Below, one piece after another: positions 1-8,575 of a stretch of 64,000 bases of DNA. Below the pieces are notes generated by a model, which worked only from the letters and a program-made list of their open reading frames with translations, did not search any database and was not told the DNA's origin. A program made the translations under genes and the position numbers. Source of the DNA: Pseudooceanicola atlanticus (GTDB lineage: Bacteria > Pseudomonadota > Alphaproteobacteria > Rhodobacterales > Rhodobacteraceae); NCBI RefSeq assembly GCF_000768315.1, contig NZ_AQQX01000002.1, positions 620,001 to 684,000 on the forward strand, read 5' to 3'. Positions within the stretch are counted from its first letter, which is position 1. Every line of letters starts with the position of its first letter.

Positions 1-754
1 GGAGGAACGCGACCATTCCACCCGCGTGGCCCTGGCCCCCGGTGTGCCGGCGCAGTTTCACGATGAATTCGTGCGGCGCACGGGAATCCTGCTGCTTGAT
101 GCCTTCGGATCGACCGAGTCGAACAATGTCATCCAGACCGAGGCGGATATCCTGCGCCCCGGTATGATCGGGCGGATCACCAAGGGGTTCGATGCCCGCG
201 TGGTGGACGAATTCGACAACGAGGTGCCCGACGGGACTTCGGGCGAGTTGCTGTTGCGAGCAGACAAGCCAAACGCCTTTGCCCACGGCTATTTCGGGAT
301 GCCGGACAAGACCGTGGAGACCTGGCAGAACCTGTGGCTGCATACCGGCGACCGCGTGGTGCGCGATGGCGAGGGCTATTACCGGTTCGTCGACCGGATC
401 AAGGAAACCATCCGACGGCGGGGCGAGAACATCTCGTCCTACGAGGTCGAACAGGGCGTTCTGAGCCATCCTTCGGTTTCGACCGCCGCGGTCTTTCCCG
501 TGGCATCGGAACTGGCAGAAGACGAGGTCATGGTCGCCATCGTCCTGAAAGAAGGCGCGACGCTCGACCCCGAGGCGCTGATCCGCCATTGCGAAGACCG
601 TCTGCCCTATTACTCGATCCCCCGTTTCGTCGACATACGGACCGAACTGCCACGCACCGAGAACGGCAAGATCCAGAAGTTCAAACTGCGCGAGGAAGGT
701 GTCACCGACACCACCTGGGACCGCGAGGCCGCAGGGGTCACCCTGCGCCGCTGA
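1..754 (+). CDS. ATP-dependent acyl-CoA ligase, 3' part (gene starts before the window)
   Basis: C-terminal part of an AMP-forming acyl-CoA synthetase of the ANL superfamily. The frame is open from base 2, upstream of any start, so the gene begins outside the window. Visible are the GSTESNN segment of the adenylate-binding region, LHTGD (the Asp that contacts the ribose), a GENIS segment after the hinge, and the C-terminal GKIQKFKLR motif with the family's catalytic lysine. The style resembles carnitine/crotonobetaine-CoA ligase-type (CaiC-like) enzymes, but the acid substrate cannot be told from this part. Its place beside aromatic catabolism and acid transporters suggests it activates the imported or an intermediate carboxylate; that is inference. 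Confidence 0.9.
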   Translation, partial: EERDHSTRVALAPGVPAQFHDEFVRRTGILLLDAFGSTESNNVIQTEADILRPGMIGRITKGFDARVVDEFDNEVPDGTSGELLLRADKPNAFAHGYFGMPDKTVETWQNLWLHTGDRVVRDGEGYYRFVDRIKETIRRRGENISSYEVEQGVLSHPSVSTAAVFPVASELAEDEVMVAIVLKEGATLDPEALIRHCEDRLPYYSIPRFVDIRTELPRTENGKIQKFKLREEGVTDTTWDREAAGVTLRR

Positions 755-758
755 CGCC

Positions 759-802
759 GGATCGCGTCGCGATCCTATGCCCGGCGACCTATGGGCGCCG
801 GG
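759..802 (+). terminator. Two hairpins after the acyl-CoA ligase, possible terminator
   Basis: Two perfect inverted repeats lie in tandem after the ligase stop codon. The first is GGATCGCG-T-CGCGATCC (759-775). The second is CCCGGCG, a 9-base loop, then CGCCGGG (780-802). Neither is followed by a T run, so intrinsic termination is uncertain. They fit the gap that separates the ligase from the next promoter region. Confidence 0.35.
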
Positions 803-911
803 ATCAAAAGCTACACGTTCAAAACACTGAATCACCCTGAACGCCGCGCCATTACGCGCGAATCCCTTTATTCGTGCGAGTGTCACAGATTCTTCTTGCA
901 ATATTTATTTC

Positions 912-928
912 ATACTTAAAGGTATACA
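912..928 (+). promoter_or_regulatory. Imperfect AT-rich palindrome upstream of the GntR gene (possible operator)
   Basis: The stretch ATACTTAAAGGTATACA has dyad symmetry (ATAC...GTAT outer arms, and a GTATAC core at 922-927). It lies 17 bp before the ATG of the FCD-type GntR regulator. FCD regulators often bind GT...AC palindromes and regulate themselves, so this is a reasonable candidate. The match is only partial. Confidence 0.3.
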
Positions 929-944
929 GAGAAACCCAGCGTGG

Positions 945-1670
945 ATGCTCATGTACATTCCTTTGCGCAAGAAAACGGAACCGCTTGGCAACATGGTCTA
1001 CAAGGACCTGCTGGATGATCTTGTCATGCACAGGCGGTCGGCGGGCGACCGGCTGATCGAGGCCGAGATCGCAAGGGCCCTGGACGTGTCCCGCACCCCG
1101 GTCCGCGAAGCGTTGAGCCGCCTGGAAAAGGACGGGCTGATCGAAAGCGTCCGGCCGACCGGCTACGTCGTTGTGCATCCGTCGATGGAAGACGTCCGCG
1201 ACATCTTCGAAATTCGCCGCGCGCTGGAACCCGTCGCCTTTGCCACGGTCGTGGCGCAGGCCCGGGACGAGGACATGGCCCGCTTCAGGCGCCTGCACGG
1301 GGCGGTCATCGCTTCGACCACGCCGGAGGAATCGGCGCAGGCGAATCGTGCCTTCCGCGCCTTCTGGTTCGATCGCATCCGGAACGACCGGATGCGCGAG
1401 ACGCTGGTGCGCTTTCACCTTCAGGTGCACCTGGTCCGCGCCGCGACCCTGCATTCCGCAGAGGGGCGCAAGGCGGCCGGAGAGGGCACCGCGCGGCTGT
1501 TGGCCGCTTTCGAGAACCGAGACACCGACATGGCCCACGCGGCCATGCAGGATTTTGTGGATGCCGCCCTGTCGTTCTTCGAACAGGCCGATGCGGAACG
1601 CATTCTGCAAGCCCCTCCCGCGTCCGAAAGGACCGGGCAAGACCCGATGGCCAGCAACAAGGTCGGTTAG
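945..1670 (+). CDS. GntR family transcriptional regulator, FCD subfamily
   Basis: A 241-residue repressor-type regulator. Residues about 15-80 form a winged helix-turn-helix; RTPVREALSRLEKDGLIE (from about residue 50) is the highly conserved GntR recognition-helix region. Residues about 88-220 are the helical FCD effector domain, which usually binds an organic acid with a metal. Another possible start is Met17, just before VYKDLL. The gene sits 32 bp upstream of the TRAP transporter operon, so it most likely controls uptake and oxidation of that transporter's substrate. The family assignment is sure; the ligand is unknown. Confidence 0.92.
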   Translation: MLMYIPLRKKTEPLGNMVYKDLLDDLVMHRRSAGDRLIEAEIARALDVSRTPVREALSRLEKDGLIESVRPTGYVVVHPSMEDVRDIFEIRRALEPVAFATVVAQARDEDMARFRRLHGAVIASTTPEESAQANRAFRAFWFDRIRNDRMRETLVRFHLQVHLVRAATLHSAEGRKAAGEGTARLLAAFENRDTDMAHAAMQDFVDAALSFFEQADAERILQAPPASERTGQDPMASNKVG

Positions 1671-1702
1671 CGACCGGGCCGCTTCAACACTGTGAGGACC
1701 AA

Positions 1703-2695
1703 ATGAAGAATTACAGCTTTCTCAAAGGCGTCGCCGCCGCAGCCCTGATCGGGATTTCGGCGTCCGCTGCCTCGGCCCAGGAGATCATCCGCGCCGTCAC
1801 TTTCACCCCTGCCCAGGTGTCGTTTTCCAAGAACTTCATGAAGTTCGTGGACCTGGTGAACGAACGCGGTGAAGGCGTCGTCCAGATCCAGGTGATCGGC
1901 GGCCCCGAGGTCATCCCGAACGAACGCATGGGCGAAGCCCAGATGAACGGCATCGCGGACATGTTCCTTCTGCCCGCCGGTTTGTACCTGAACCTGGTGC
2001 CCGAGGGCGAAGCCTTTGCCGGCTCCAACCTGGACCCGATGACCACCCGTGAAAACGGCGGCCTGGAGCTGGTGAACAAGGCCTATCACGAGAAGGCCAA
2101 CACCCATATCCTGGCCCATGTCGATGGCGGCGCCGGGTTCCACCTTTGGACCACCGAACGCCCCGGCACCACCGAGGACGGCCAAGTCGACCTGTCGGGT
2201 CTGCGCCTGCGCACCTCGCCGCTTTACCGTGCATTCTTTGAGGAACTCGGCGCGACCATCGTGGTCCAGGCCGCGGGCGAGGTCTACACCTCTCTCGAGC
2301 GTGGCGTCGTCGACGGCACCGGCTACCCGATCTCGGGCATCCGCGACTTTGGCTGGGACAAGTTCATCAAGTACCGGATCGATCCGGGCTTCTTCCAGAC
2401 CGACGTTCTGATCTCCATCAACCTGGACACCTGGAACGGCCTTTCCGACGAAGCCAAGGAAATCGTCAACCAGGCCGCCATCGATCACGAGATCGCCTCC
2501 TACGAAGCCGAGAAAGAGCTGATCGAAACCGAAACCAAGGCCATGGCCGAAGGCGGGATCGAAACGATCACTTTGGAAGGCGAACAGGCCGACCTGTTCC
2601 TGACCAAGGCCTACGACATCGCATGGGCTCGCCTGAAAGAGCGTGACCCGACGATGCATGACGAACTGAAAGAGCTCTTCTTCGAAGACTTCTGA
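1703..2695 (+). CDS. TRAP transporter substrate-binding protein, DctP family
   Basis: A 330-residue periplasmic solute receptor for a Na+-driven TRAP importer. It begins with a Sec signal peptide ending ASAASAQ near residue 26. The mature part has the DctP fold, including the SGLRLRTSPLYRAF segment that carries the arginine which in this family usually clamps the substrate carboxylate, and GEVYTSLERGVVDG, the characteristic helix. The two permease genes follow after a strong hairpin. The ligand is probably a carboxylic acid, as the genes next to it encode acid-metabolising enzymes. Confidence 0.94.
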   Translation: MKNYSFLKGVAAAALIGISASAASAQEIIRAVTFTPAQVSFSKNFMKFVDLVNERGEGVVQIQVIGGPEVIPNERMGEAQMNGIADMFLLPAGLYLNLVPEGEAFAGSNLDPMTTRENGGLELVNKAYHEKANTHILAHVDGGAGFHLWTTERPGTTEDGQVDLSGLRLRTSPLYRAFFEELGATIVVQAAGEVYTSLERGVVDGTGYPISGIRDFGWDKFIKYRIDPGFFQTDVLISINLDTWNGLSDEAKEIVNQAAIDHEIASYEAEKELIETETKAMAEGGIETITLEGEQADLFLTKAYDIAWARLKERDPTMHDELKELFFEDF

Positions 2696-2703
2696 TCCGA
2701 GTT

Positions 2704-2732
2704 CCGGGCGGGCGCCGCATGGCCCCGCCCGG
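2704..2732 (+). terminator. Intercistronic hairpin between dctP-like and dctQ-like genes
   Basis: A perfect 9-bp stem, CCGGGCGGG / CCCGCCCGG with an 11-base loop, starts 8 bp after the binding-protein stop and is followed by TCCCCCTTT. Such hairpins often protect or partly terminate the transcript so that the binding protein is made in excess over the membrane subunits. The stem is seen directly; the effect is inferred. Confidence 0.55.
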
Positions 2733-2804
2733 TCCCCCTTTGATTTCACTCCGCCTGTTCCCTCCGGCGACCGCCTCTCACTTCCAGACGCGAAGGACCC
2801 CACG

Positions 2805-3317
2805 ATGCGCCCGATGCTCCAATTGATCGACCTGATATCGAAACTGCTGTTCGTGCTGGGCTGCCTGCTGGTCCTGGCGATCGTCTTTATCGTGAATTAC
2901 GACGTGCTGTCCCGGAACCTGGGCCTGCCGACCGCGATCTGGGCGGTGAACACGGTGGAATACGCGATGCTGCACCTGACCTTCCTGGTGCTGCCCTACC
3001 TCGTGATGACGCGCGGCCATGTCTTCGTCGGTATTCTGCTGACCTACATGCCCGAGCGGATGCGCAAGGGGTGGGAAACCGCGCTGCACATCATTTCGGC
3101 CGCGATCTGCTTCTACATGACCTGGTACAGCCTCGATTCCTTCCTGAAGGGTTGGGCCGACGGCAGCTACGAGGTGCGCGCCTACGACATGCCCATGTGG
3201 GGTGTCTATTCGACCATGCCTATCGGGTTCTTCTTTGGCGGGCTTCAGTTCCTCGCCTTCCTGCCCAAGGGCCAGAGCTTCTTCGATGCCAGCGCTGACG
3301 CGCATGCCGGCCTTTAA
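2805..3317 (+). CDS. TRAP transporter small permease subunit, DctQ family
   Basis: A 170-residue membrane protein with four predicted hydrophobic helices (first around residues 10-32, SKLLFVLGCLLVLAIVFIV; last near residues 133-152). This size and topology are typical of DctQ. It pairs with the large permease encoded 15 bp downstream and forms the membrane part of the importer whose receptor is encoded just upstream. Sequence is poorly conserved in this family, so identification relies on topology and gene order. Confidence 0.9.
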   Translation: MRPMLQLIDLISKLLFVLGCLLVLAIVFIVNYDVLSRNLGLPTAIWAVNTVEYAMLHLTFLVLPYLVMTRGHVFVGILLTYMPERMRKGWETALHIISAAICFYMTWYSLDSFLKGWADGSYEVRAYDMPMWGVYSTMPIGFFFGGLQFLAFLPKGQSFFDASADAHAGL

Positions 3318-3332
3318 GGAAAGAACACGACC

Positions 3333-4646
3333 ATGATGGACTGGACCCTTTCGATTGCAATTCTCATCGGCGGCCTGCTGCTGTCCATGGGGATCGGCCT
3401 GCCGGTGGCGCTCGGCTTTCTGGTGATCAACGTCATCGGCACCTATTTCTTCATGGGTGGCGAGCGCGGCATCACCCAGATGGTCGCCAACGCCACCATG
3501 GCCGTGTCGACCTATTCGCTGGCCCCGGTGCCGCTCTTCCTGGTGATGGGATCGCTGTTCTTCCATTCGGGCCTGGCCCGGCGGGTGCTGGACGCGATCG
3601 ACGTGCTGATCGGCCGCCTGCCGGCGCGCCTGTCCTACCTGACCGTGACCTCAGGCACCGTGTTCGCGGCGCTGTCGGGATCGTCGCTGGCCAATACCGG
3701 CATGCTGGGCACGCTGATGGTGCCCGAGATGGTCAAGCGCGGCTACAAGAAGCATATGGCGATCGGGCCGATCCTGGGCTCGGGCGGCCTTGCCGTGATC
3801 ATTCCGCCCTCCACCCTTGCGGTTCTCTTCGGCTCGCTCGCGCGAATCGACATCGGCGGGCTGCTGGTTGCCGGTCTCATCCCCGGCGTGATCCTGGCGA
3901 TCTTCTACGCGATCCTGATCTTCGTTCAGTCCAAGATCGATCCCGATGCCGCGCCGATGTACGATTACGTGCCCAAGCCCGTCAGCGAGCGGATCAAGAT
4001 TTTCTGCCGGGATATCCTGCCGATGGCGGCGATCATCTTTGCCGTGGTCGGGTCGATCCTGACCGGCGTGGCCACCCCGACCGAAAGCGGCGCGCTTGGC
4101 ATCCTCGCCGTTGCCGTGCTGGCGCTGATCTTCAAGGCGCTGGACTTCAAGGCGATCAGCACCGCGATCACCGATGCGGCCCGCGTGACCGGCATGACCT
4201 TCCTGCTGATCACCGCCTCGTCGACCTTTGCGCAGCTGCTGGCGTTTTCCGGCGCTTCGGCCGGGTTCGTCCGCTGGGCAACGTCACTGGAGATGGGGCC
4301 GACGCAGACCCTGCTGATCATGGCGCTGATCCTGCTGATCCTCGGCATGTTCATGGACCAGGTGTCGATGATGCTGATCACGCTGCCCATCTTCGTGCCG
4401 CTGGCCATGTCGCTGCAATTCGACATGATCTGGTGGGGCCTGATCATGCTGCTGATGCTGGAGGTCAGCTTTACCACCCCGCCTTTTGGCCTGCTGCTGT
4501 TCGTGATGCACGGTGTCAGTCCGAAAGGCACGACCCTGCAGGAAGTTGCGCGCGCGGCCTTGCCGTATATCGCCTGCGTCTTCCTGCTGGTTGCCCTGGT
4601 GATCGCCTTCCCGATCCTTGCGACGTTCATCCCGTCGCTGATGTAG
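3333..4646 (+). CDS. TRAP transporter large permease subunit, DctM family
   Basis: A 437-residue polytopic inner-membrane protein with about a dozen hydrophobic helices, the expected length for DctM. Typical family features are SGSSLANTGMLGTLMVPEM in the first half, the SGGLAVIIPPS-type hairpin, the TPTESGALG segment and GMFMDQVSMMLITLPIF in the second half; the polar stretches are thought to form the Na+ and substrate sites. It completes the TRAP operon (receptor, small permease, large permease). The oxidase gene follows after 58 bp. Confidence 0.95.
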   Translation: MMDWTLSIAILIGGLLLSMGIGLPVALGFLVINVIGTYFFMGGERGITQMVANATMAVSTYSLAPVPLFLVMGSLFFHSGLARRVLDAIDVLIGRLPARLSYLTVTSGTVFAALSGSSLANTGMLGTLMVPEMVKRGYKKHMAIGPILGSGGLAVIIPPSTLAVLFGSLARIDIGGLLVAGLIPGVILAIFYAILIFVQSKIDPDAAPMYDYVPKPVSERIKIFCRDILPMAAIIFAVVGSILTGVATPTESGALGILAVAVLALIFKALDFKAISTAITDAARVTGMTFLLITASSTFAQLLAFSGASAGFVRWATSLEMGPTQTLLIMALILLILGMFMDQVSMMLITLPIFVPLAMSLQFDMIWWGLIMLLMLEVSFTTPPFGLLLFVMHGVSPKGTTLQEVARAALPYIACVFLLVALVIAFPILATFIPSLM

Positions 4647-4704
4647 GCGCCCAAACAATGAAGGACCTGTTGAGAATGTACTGCCCGACCTCGGGGGCCC
4701 GCGC

Positions 4705-6105
4705 ATGAGCGGCTTCGTCGAAACACTGATTGACCGCTTCGGACCGTCCGTCGTGACGGCCGGGGCGGAAAGCCCCGAGAAGTACCACCATGACTGGGCC
4801 GGCCTGGCACCTGTCGTGCCGCTGGCCCTCGTTCGTCCCCGCACCACCGAGGAGGTGTCGGAGATCATGGCGGCCTGCCACTCCGAGGGTGTGCCGGTTG
4901 TGCCGCAGGGCGGGCTGACCGGGATTTCCGGCGGCGCGCATCCGGTGGCGCGCGGCATCGTCCTGAGCCTTGAGAAACTCGACCGGATCGAGGGTATCGA
5001 CACCGATGCCGGCACATTGATCGCGGGGGCCGGCGTTGTCCTGGAAACCGCGCAGGAGGCCGCGCGGGACAAGGGCCTGTTCCTGGGCATCGACATCGGA
5101 TCGCGCGGGTCCTGCCAGCTGGGCGGGGTGCTGGCCACCAATGCCGGCGGCAACACCGTGGTACGTTACGGCATGGCGCGGGATCACGTGCTGGGCCTCG
5201 AGGTTGTTTTGGCCGACGGCACCGTCATCGACGGCATGAACACCATGCTCAAGAACAATGCGGCACTGGACCTGAAACACCTGTTCATCGGGACCGAGGG
5301 GCTGCTGGGCATCATCACCCGCTGCGTGCTGCGGCTGCATCCGCTGCCGCCCGCCAAGGAAACCGCCTTTGTCGGCTGTGGCGGCACGTCCGAGGTGATC
5401 GGCCTTTTGCGGACGGCACGGGAAACGCTTGGTCCGATGCTGTCGAGTTTCGAGGTCATGTGGCCCAGCTTCTTCGACATCATGTCGGAGGGTACGGGGC
5501 TGGGATCGCCACTGGCAGGCAAGCACGGCGCCTATGTCATCATCGAGGCCACCGGGTTCGACAAGGAAGGCACCCGAACGGCCGTGGAGACATTGCTGGA
5601 GAAAGCGTTCGAGGATGGGCTGGTCGGCGATGGCGTCATCGCGAATTCGGTCAAGGAGGAACGCGCGCTCTGGGCCGTGCGGGAAAGCCCGGCGGAATAC
5701 GAAAGGGTGCTGGGCCCGGTGATCCCCTTCGACGTCGGGATCCCCATCGGCAAGATGGACGAGGCCGTGACACGGATCGAGGCCGAGGTTCATGCGCTGT
5801 TCCCCTCGGCGCGGACGCTATCCTACGGGCATATCGGGGATTCCAACCTGCATGTCGTGATCAACGTGCCCGAGGCCGGACAGAACCAGCCCGAGAAAGA
5901 GATCAAGGCCTGCGTCTACGGCATCACCCGCGACCTGGGCGGCACGGTTTCGGCGGAACATGGCATCGGCGCGATAAAGCGCGATTACCTGGGCTATTCC
6001 CGCAGCGCCGATGAGATCGCGGTGATGCGCGGCATCAAGCAGGTGATGGACCCCAAGGGCATCCTGAACCCCGGAAAGAGCTTTGACGAAGGGCAGGCTG
6101 CATGA
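4705..6105 (+). CDS. FAD-linked oxidase (GlcD / D-2-hydroxyacid dehydrogenase type)
   Basis: A 466-residue flavoprotein. An N-terminal PCMH/FAD_binding_4 domain (about residues 38-215) contains PQGGLTGISGGA and GSRGSCQLGGVLATNAGGN, which bind the FAD pyrophosphate. A C-terminal FAD-oxidase domain carries YGHIGDSNLH and SAEHGIGAIKRDYL, the conserved histidines of the glycolate oxidase / D-lactate / D-2-hydroxyglutarate dehydrogenase group. It probably oxidises a 2-hydroxy acid to the 2-oxo acid, passing electrons to a flavoprotein or quinone. It follows the TRAP genes and overlaps the aldolase gene by 4 bp, so oxidation and aldol cleavage are probably consecutive steps. The exact substrate is unknown. 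Confidence 0.9.
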   Translation: MSGFVETLIDRFGPSVVTAGAESPEKYHHDWAGLAPVVPLALVRPRTTEEVSEIMAACHSEGVPVVPQGGLTGISGGAHPVARGIVLSLEKLDRIEGIDTDAGTLIAGAGVVLETAQEAARDKGLFLGIDIGSRGSCQLGGVLATNAGGNTVVRYGMARDHVLGLEVVLADGTVIDGMNTMLKNNAALDLKHLFIGTEGLLGIITRCVLRLHPLPPAKETAFVGCGGTSEVIGLLRTARETLGPMLSSFEVMWPSFFDIMSEGTGLGSPLAGKHGAYVIIEATGFDKEGTRTAVETLLEKAFEDGLVGDGVIANSVKEERALWAVRESPAEYERVLGPVIPFDVGIPIGKMDEAVTRIEAEVHALFPSARTLSYGHIGDSNLHVVINVPEAGQNQPEKEIKACVYGITRDLGGTVSAEHGIGAIKRDYLGYSRSADEIAVMRGIKQVMDPKGILNPGKSFDEGQAA

Positions 6106-6854
6106 CCTCGCTTCGCCGCAAGGTGCAGGAACGGGCGCCCCTGCGTGGCCCATTCCTGTCGATCCCGTCGGCCATGACCGCCGAGATCGTCGCCGGGGCC
6201 GGACCGGATTTCCTGTGCATCGACACCGAACACAGCCCGATCAGCGATGCGGTAATGACGGACATGATCCGCGCCGCCGACGTGGCTGGCCTGCCCGCGT
6301 TGGTGCGGGTGCGCGGGCTGTCGGGGCAGAATATCGCCGCCGCGCTGGATGCCGGGGCCTGCGGGGTCCTGGTGCCGCATGTCTCGACTGCCGAAGAGGC
6401 GCGCGCCGTCGTGCGCTATGCGCGTTTCCCGCCCGAAGGGTGCCGCGGCGCCGGACCGGGGCGCGCGGCCGGTTACCTGCGGGACATTCCGGGCTACATC
6501 GCCCGCGCCCGCCAGGACACACTCGTGATGGTCCAGATCGAGACCATGACCGCCATCGAAAACCTGGCAGAGATCATCGCCGTGCCTGGCATCGACCTGA
6601 TCCTCGTCGGCCCGGGCGACCTGGGTGTCGACCTGGCCGCCCGCGGATCGGACAAGAGCGTGGACGAGGTCATTCCCGGCATTCTCGACACTGCCCGGGC
6701 GGCGGATATGCCGGTTGGCATCTTCTCGCCCGACCGCGACAGCTCGGCCCGGTGGCTGGAGCAGCTGTCCTTCGTCATCGAAGGATCGGACGCGATGTAC
6801 CTGTCTCTGGCGACAGATGCCGCCTTTGCACCGCTCAAGACCGGAAAGACCTGA
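6102..6854 (+). CDS. HpcH/HpaI family aldolase
   Basis: A 250-residue class II (metal-dependent) pyruvate-type aldolase with the usual TIM-barrel length. Visible are FLCIDTEHSPIS, LVRVRG, GVLVPHVSTAEEA, the metal-ligand Glu in MVQIETMTAIEN and Asp in LVGPGDLGVDL. The family cleaves 4-hydroxy-2-oxo acids to pyruvate (or a relative) plus an aldehyde. The ATG overlaps the stop of the oxidase gene (ATGA), which indicates translational coupling. The oxidase could supply its 2-oxo acid substrate. Function at family level is secure; the true substrate is not. Confidence 0.9.
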   Translation: MTSLRRKVQERAPLRGPFLSIPSAMTAEIVAGAGPDFLCIDTEHSPISDAVMTDMIRAADVAGLPALVRVRGLSGQNIAAALDAGACGVLVPHVSTAEEARAVVRYARFPPEGCRGAGPGRAAGYLRDIPGYIARARQDTLVMVQIETMTAIENLAEIIAVPGIDLILVGPGDLGVDLAARGSDKSVDEVIPGILDTARAADMPVGIFSPDRDSSARWLEQLSFVIEGSDAMYLSLATDAAFAPLKTGKT

Positions 6855-6856
6855 AT

Positions 6857-7453
6857 ATGGACCACCGCTTTTTCGATTTCGACGCGACCGATCCCGTCGA
6901 ACGCTACCGCCTCATGGCCAATTCCGTGACCCCGCGCCCGGTGGCCTTCGTCACGAGCGTCAGCCCGGAGGGCGTCGCGAATGCGGCACCGTTTTCCTTT
7001 TTCGGTCTGCTGAGCCACGATCCTGCGACACTGGCCATCGGAATCGAACCGCGGCTGGACGGGCGGCGCAAGGATACCGCGCACAACATCCTGAAAACCG
7101 GTATCTTCACGGTGCATATCGCCGATCATGCGCTGACCGCGCAGATGGATGCCTGTGGCGCGCCGGTCGAACCGGGCGAGGACGAGCTGTCCCTGAACGG
7201 CATTCCGACGGTTCCCGGCACGGCAATCGACATCCCCCGGATCGCCACGGCTCCCGTGGCGATGGAATGCCGCCTGCACACGACGCTTGAGCTGGGTCCG
7301 GCGCGGGACATCGTGGTCGGCACCATCGTCGGGTTCCACCTGCGCGAGGACGCGATCACCGCAGAGGGCCGCATCGACCAGACGATCCTCGACACGGTCG
7401 GTCGGGTGGGCGCCATGAGCTATGCCACCACGCGGGACCGGTTCCAGCCCTGA
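6857..7453 (+). CDS. Flavin reductase-like protein (FMN-binding split barrel)
   Basis: A 198-residue protein of the flavin reductase / DIM6-NTAB family. PRPVAFVTSVSPEGVANAAPFSFFGLLSHDPATL is the characteristic FMN-binding beta-barrel entrance (quoted here in part as PRPVAFVTSVSPEG). I start it at the ATG at 6857, 2 bp after the aldolase stop; a longer open frame upstream merely overlaps the aldolase gene. Members supply reduced flavin to a monooxygenase or act directly as FMN enzymes. No partner monooxygenase is adjacent; the nearest one in this cluster has its own reductase, so the role here is open. Confidence 0.85.
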   Translation: MDHRFFDFDATDPVERYRLMANSVTPRPVAFVTSVSPEGVANAAPFSFFGLLSHDPATLAIGIEPRLDGRRKDTAHNILKTGIFTVHIADHALTAQMDACGAPVEPGEDELSLNGIPTVPGTAIDIPRIATAPVAMECRLHTTLELGPARDIVVGTIVGFHLREDAITAEGRIDQTILDTVGRVGAMSYATTRDRFQP

Positions 7454-7468
7454 CGACCGGACGGTTTA

Positions 7469-7486
7469 TACTTCAGATCTAAAGTA
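7469..7486. promoter_or_regulatory. 18-bp near-perfect palindrome (candidate operator A)
   Basis: TACTTCAGATCTAAAGTA is symmetric except for one position pair (TACTT-C-AGATCT-A-AAGTA). Length and symmetry suit a MarR- or GntR-type dimer. It lies 16 bp after the flavin reductase-like gene and about 290 bp before the cyclase start. Confidence 0.4.
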
Positions 7487-7712
7487 ATTTTACCGTATCG
7501 CGGGCGCCTGCGATGCGCTCCGAAGGGATTCGGGCGCGCGATATGTCTGCAAAACGACCGAAAATCCGCCCTCTCTGCACAATTATTTTGCACATATTTG
7601 CAACGCGGATCCTGCGGGATCCGCGAATTTCCTTTATTCCGTTGGGGTTGCTGCACTGCCGCATGATTTGCAGTGCAGGTGCGGCGGAAAAAAAGCTTTG
7701 AACTTGAAGCAG

Positions 7713-7743
7713 AAAAGTACATGCATTTGCATATCTTACTTTT
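7713..7743. promoter_or_regulatory. Nested palindrome upstream of the cyclase gene (candidate operator B)
   Basis: Outer arms AAAAGTA (7713-7719) and TACTTTT (7737-7743) enclose a perfect inner palindrome ATGCA-TT-TGCAT (7721-7732). It ends 34 bp before the cyclase ATG, a usual place for repressor binding. The outer arms repeat the half-site seen at 7469-7486. A MarR gene is encoded two genes downstream, which makes it a plausible binder; this is inference. Confidence 0.4.
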
Positions 7744-7777
7744 TAGAAACCAAAGACATCGACAGAGGGAGACCACC

Positions 7778-8572
7778 ATGACCGCCAAGGATACCCTGGC
7801 TCAGCTGGCAGGCGCACTGCTCGACGGATCGATCAAGATCGTCGATTGCACGGCCCCGCTCGGCCCCAAGACACCGCTGTTGAAGCTGCCGGACGAAATC
7901 GCCGACCAGACCCCGCCGATCGAGATTCATCCGATCTCGAAATACGGTGACCGTGGTCCGTTCTGGGCGTGGAACTGGCTGAAGCTCGGTGAACATTCCG
8001 GCACCCATTACGACGCGCCGCATCACTGGATCACCGGCAAGGATTACCCGGACGGATCGGTGGACACGATCAATCCGCAGTACTTCATGGCGCCCGCGAA
8101 CGTCATCGACTGTTCCGCCGAAAGCGCTGCGGATCCGGACTTCCTTCTGACCGTGGATCACGTGAAGGCCTGGGAGGCCGAGCACGGCGAGATCAAGGAA
8201 GGTGAGTGGGTGCTGATGCGCACCGACTGGGACCAGTACAACACCGACGAGGACAAGTTCCTGAACGCGGACGAGAATGGCCCCCACACCCCCGGGCCGA
8301 CCGCAGAGGTCATCCAGTACCTGATGGAAGACCGCAAGGCGCTTGGCTGGGGGTCGCAGTGCATCGGTACCGATGCGGGCGCCGCCGGTGGGTTCGAAAT
8401 CCCCTTCCCCGCGCACAACCTGCTGCACAAGCACAACCGCTACGGCCTGGCCTCGCTGACCAACCTCAAGGAGCTTCCGGCCAAGGGCGCGATCCTGGTG
8501 ACCGCACCGCTGAAGATCGTCGAAGGCACCGGGTCCCCGATCCGCGCCATCGCCATGGTTCCGGCGGCCTGA
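7778..8572 (+). CDS. Cyclase-family metal-dependent hydrolase (isatin hydrolase / kynurenine formamidase-like)
   Basis: A 264-residue protein of the cyclase (PF04199) family. The signature HSGTHYDAPHHW places His73, His77, Asp79 and His83 in the order expected for the Mn/Zn ligands; another conserved His-rich helix occurs near FPAHNLLHKHN. Family members hydrolyse cyclic or formyl amides: kynurenine formamidase acts on N-formylkynurenine and isatin hydrolase opens isatin to isatinate. I begin at the ATG at 7778, preceded by GAGGGAGA; a longer open frame upstream lacks such a site. The neighbours (IorAB-like enzyme, aminobenzoyl-CoA-type hydroxylase) favour an indole or anthranilate substrate, but the sequence alone does not settle it. 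Confidence 0.85.
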   Translation: MTAKDTLAQLAGALLDGSIKIVDCTAPLGPKTPLLKLPDEIADQTPPIEIHPISKYGDRGPFWAWNWLKLGEHSGTHYDAPHHWITGKDYPDGSVDTINPQYFMAPANVIDCSAESAADPDFLLTVDHVKAWEAEHGEIKEGEWVLMRTDWDQYNTDEDKFLNADENGPHTPGPTAEVIQYLMEDRKALGWGSQCIGTDAGAAGGFEIPFPAHNLLHKHNRYGLASLTNLKELPAKGAILVTAPLKIVEGTGSPIRAIAMVPAA

Positions 8573-8575
8573 GCC

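Larger units (their letters stand above)
7454..7777. other. 324-bp AT-rich intergenic region before the cyclase operon
   Basis: No credible gene is seen. It is clearly AT-richer than its surroundings and holds two palindromic clusters with TACTT/AAGTA half-sites, one near each end (annotated separately). A short open frame around 7513-7701 has no ribosome binding site and no recognisable product. I read the region as the promoter and control region of the following operon. Confidence 0.6.
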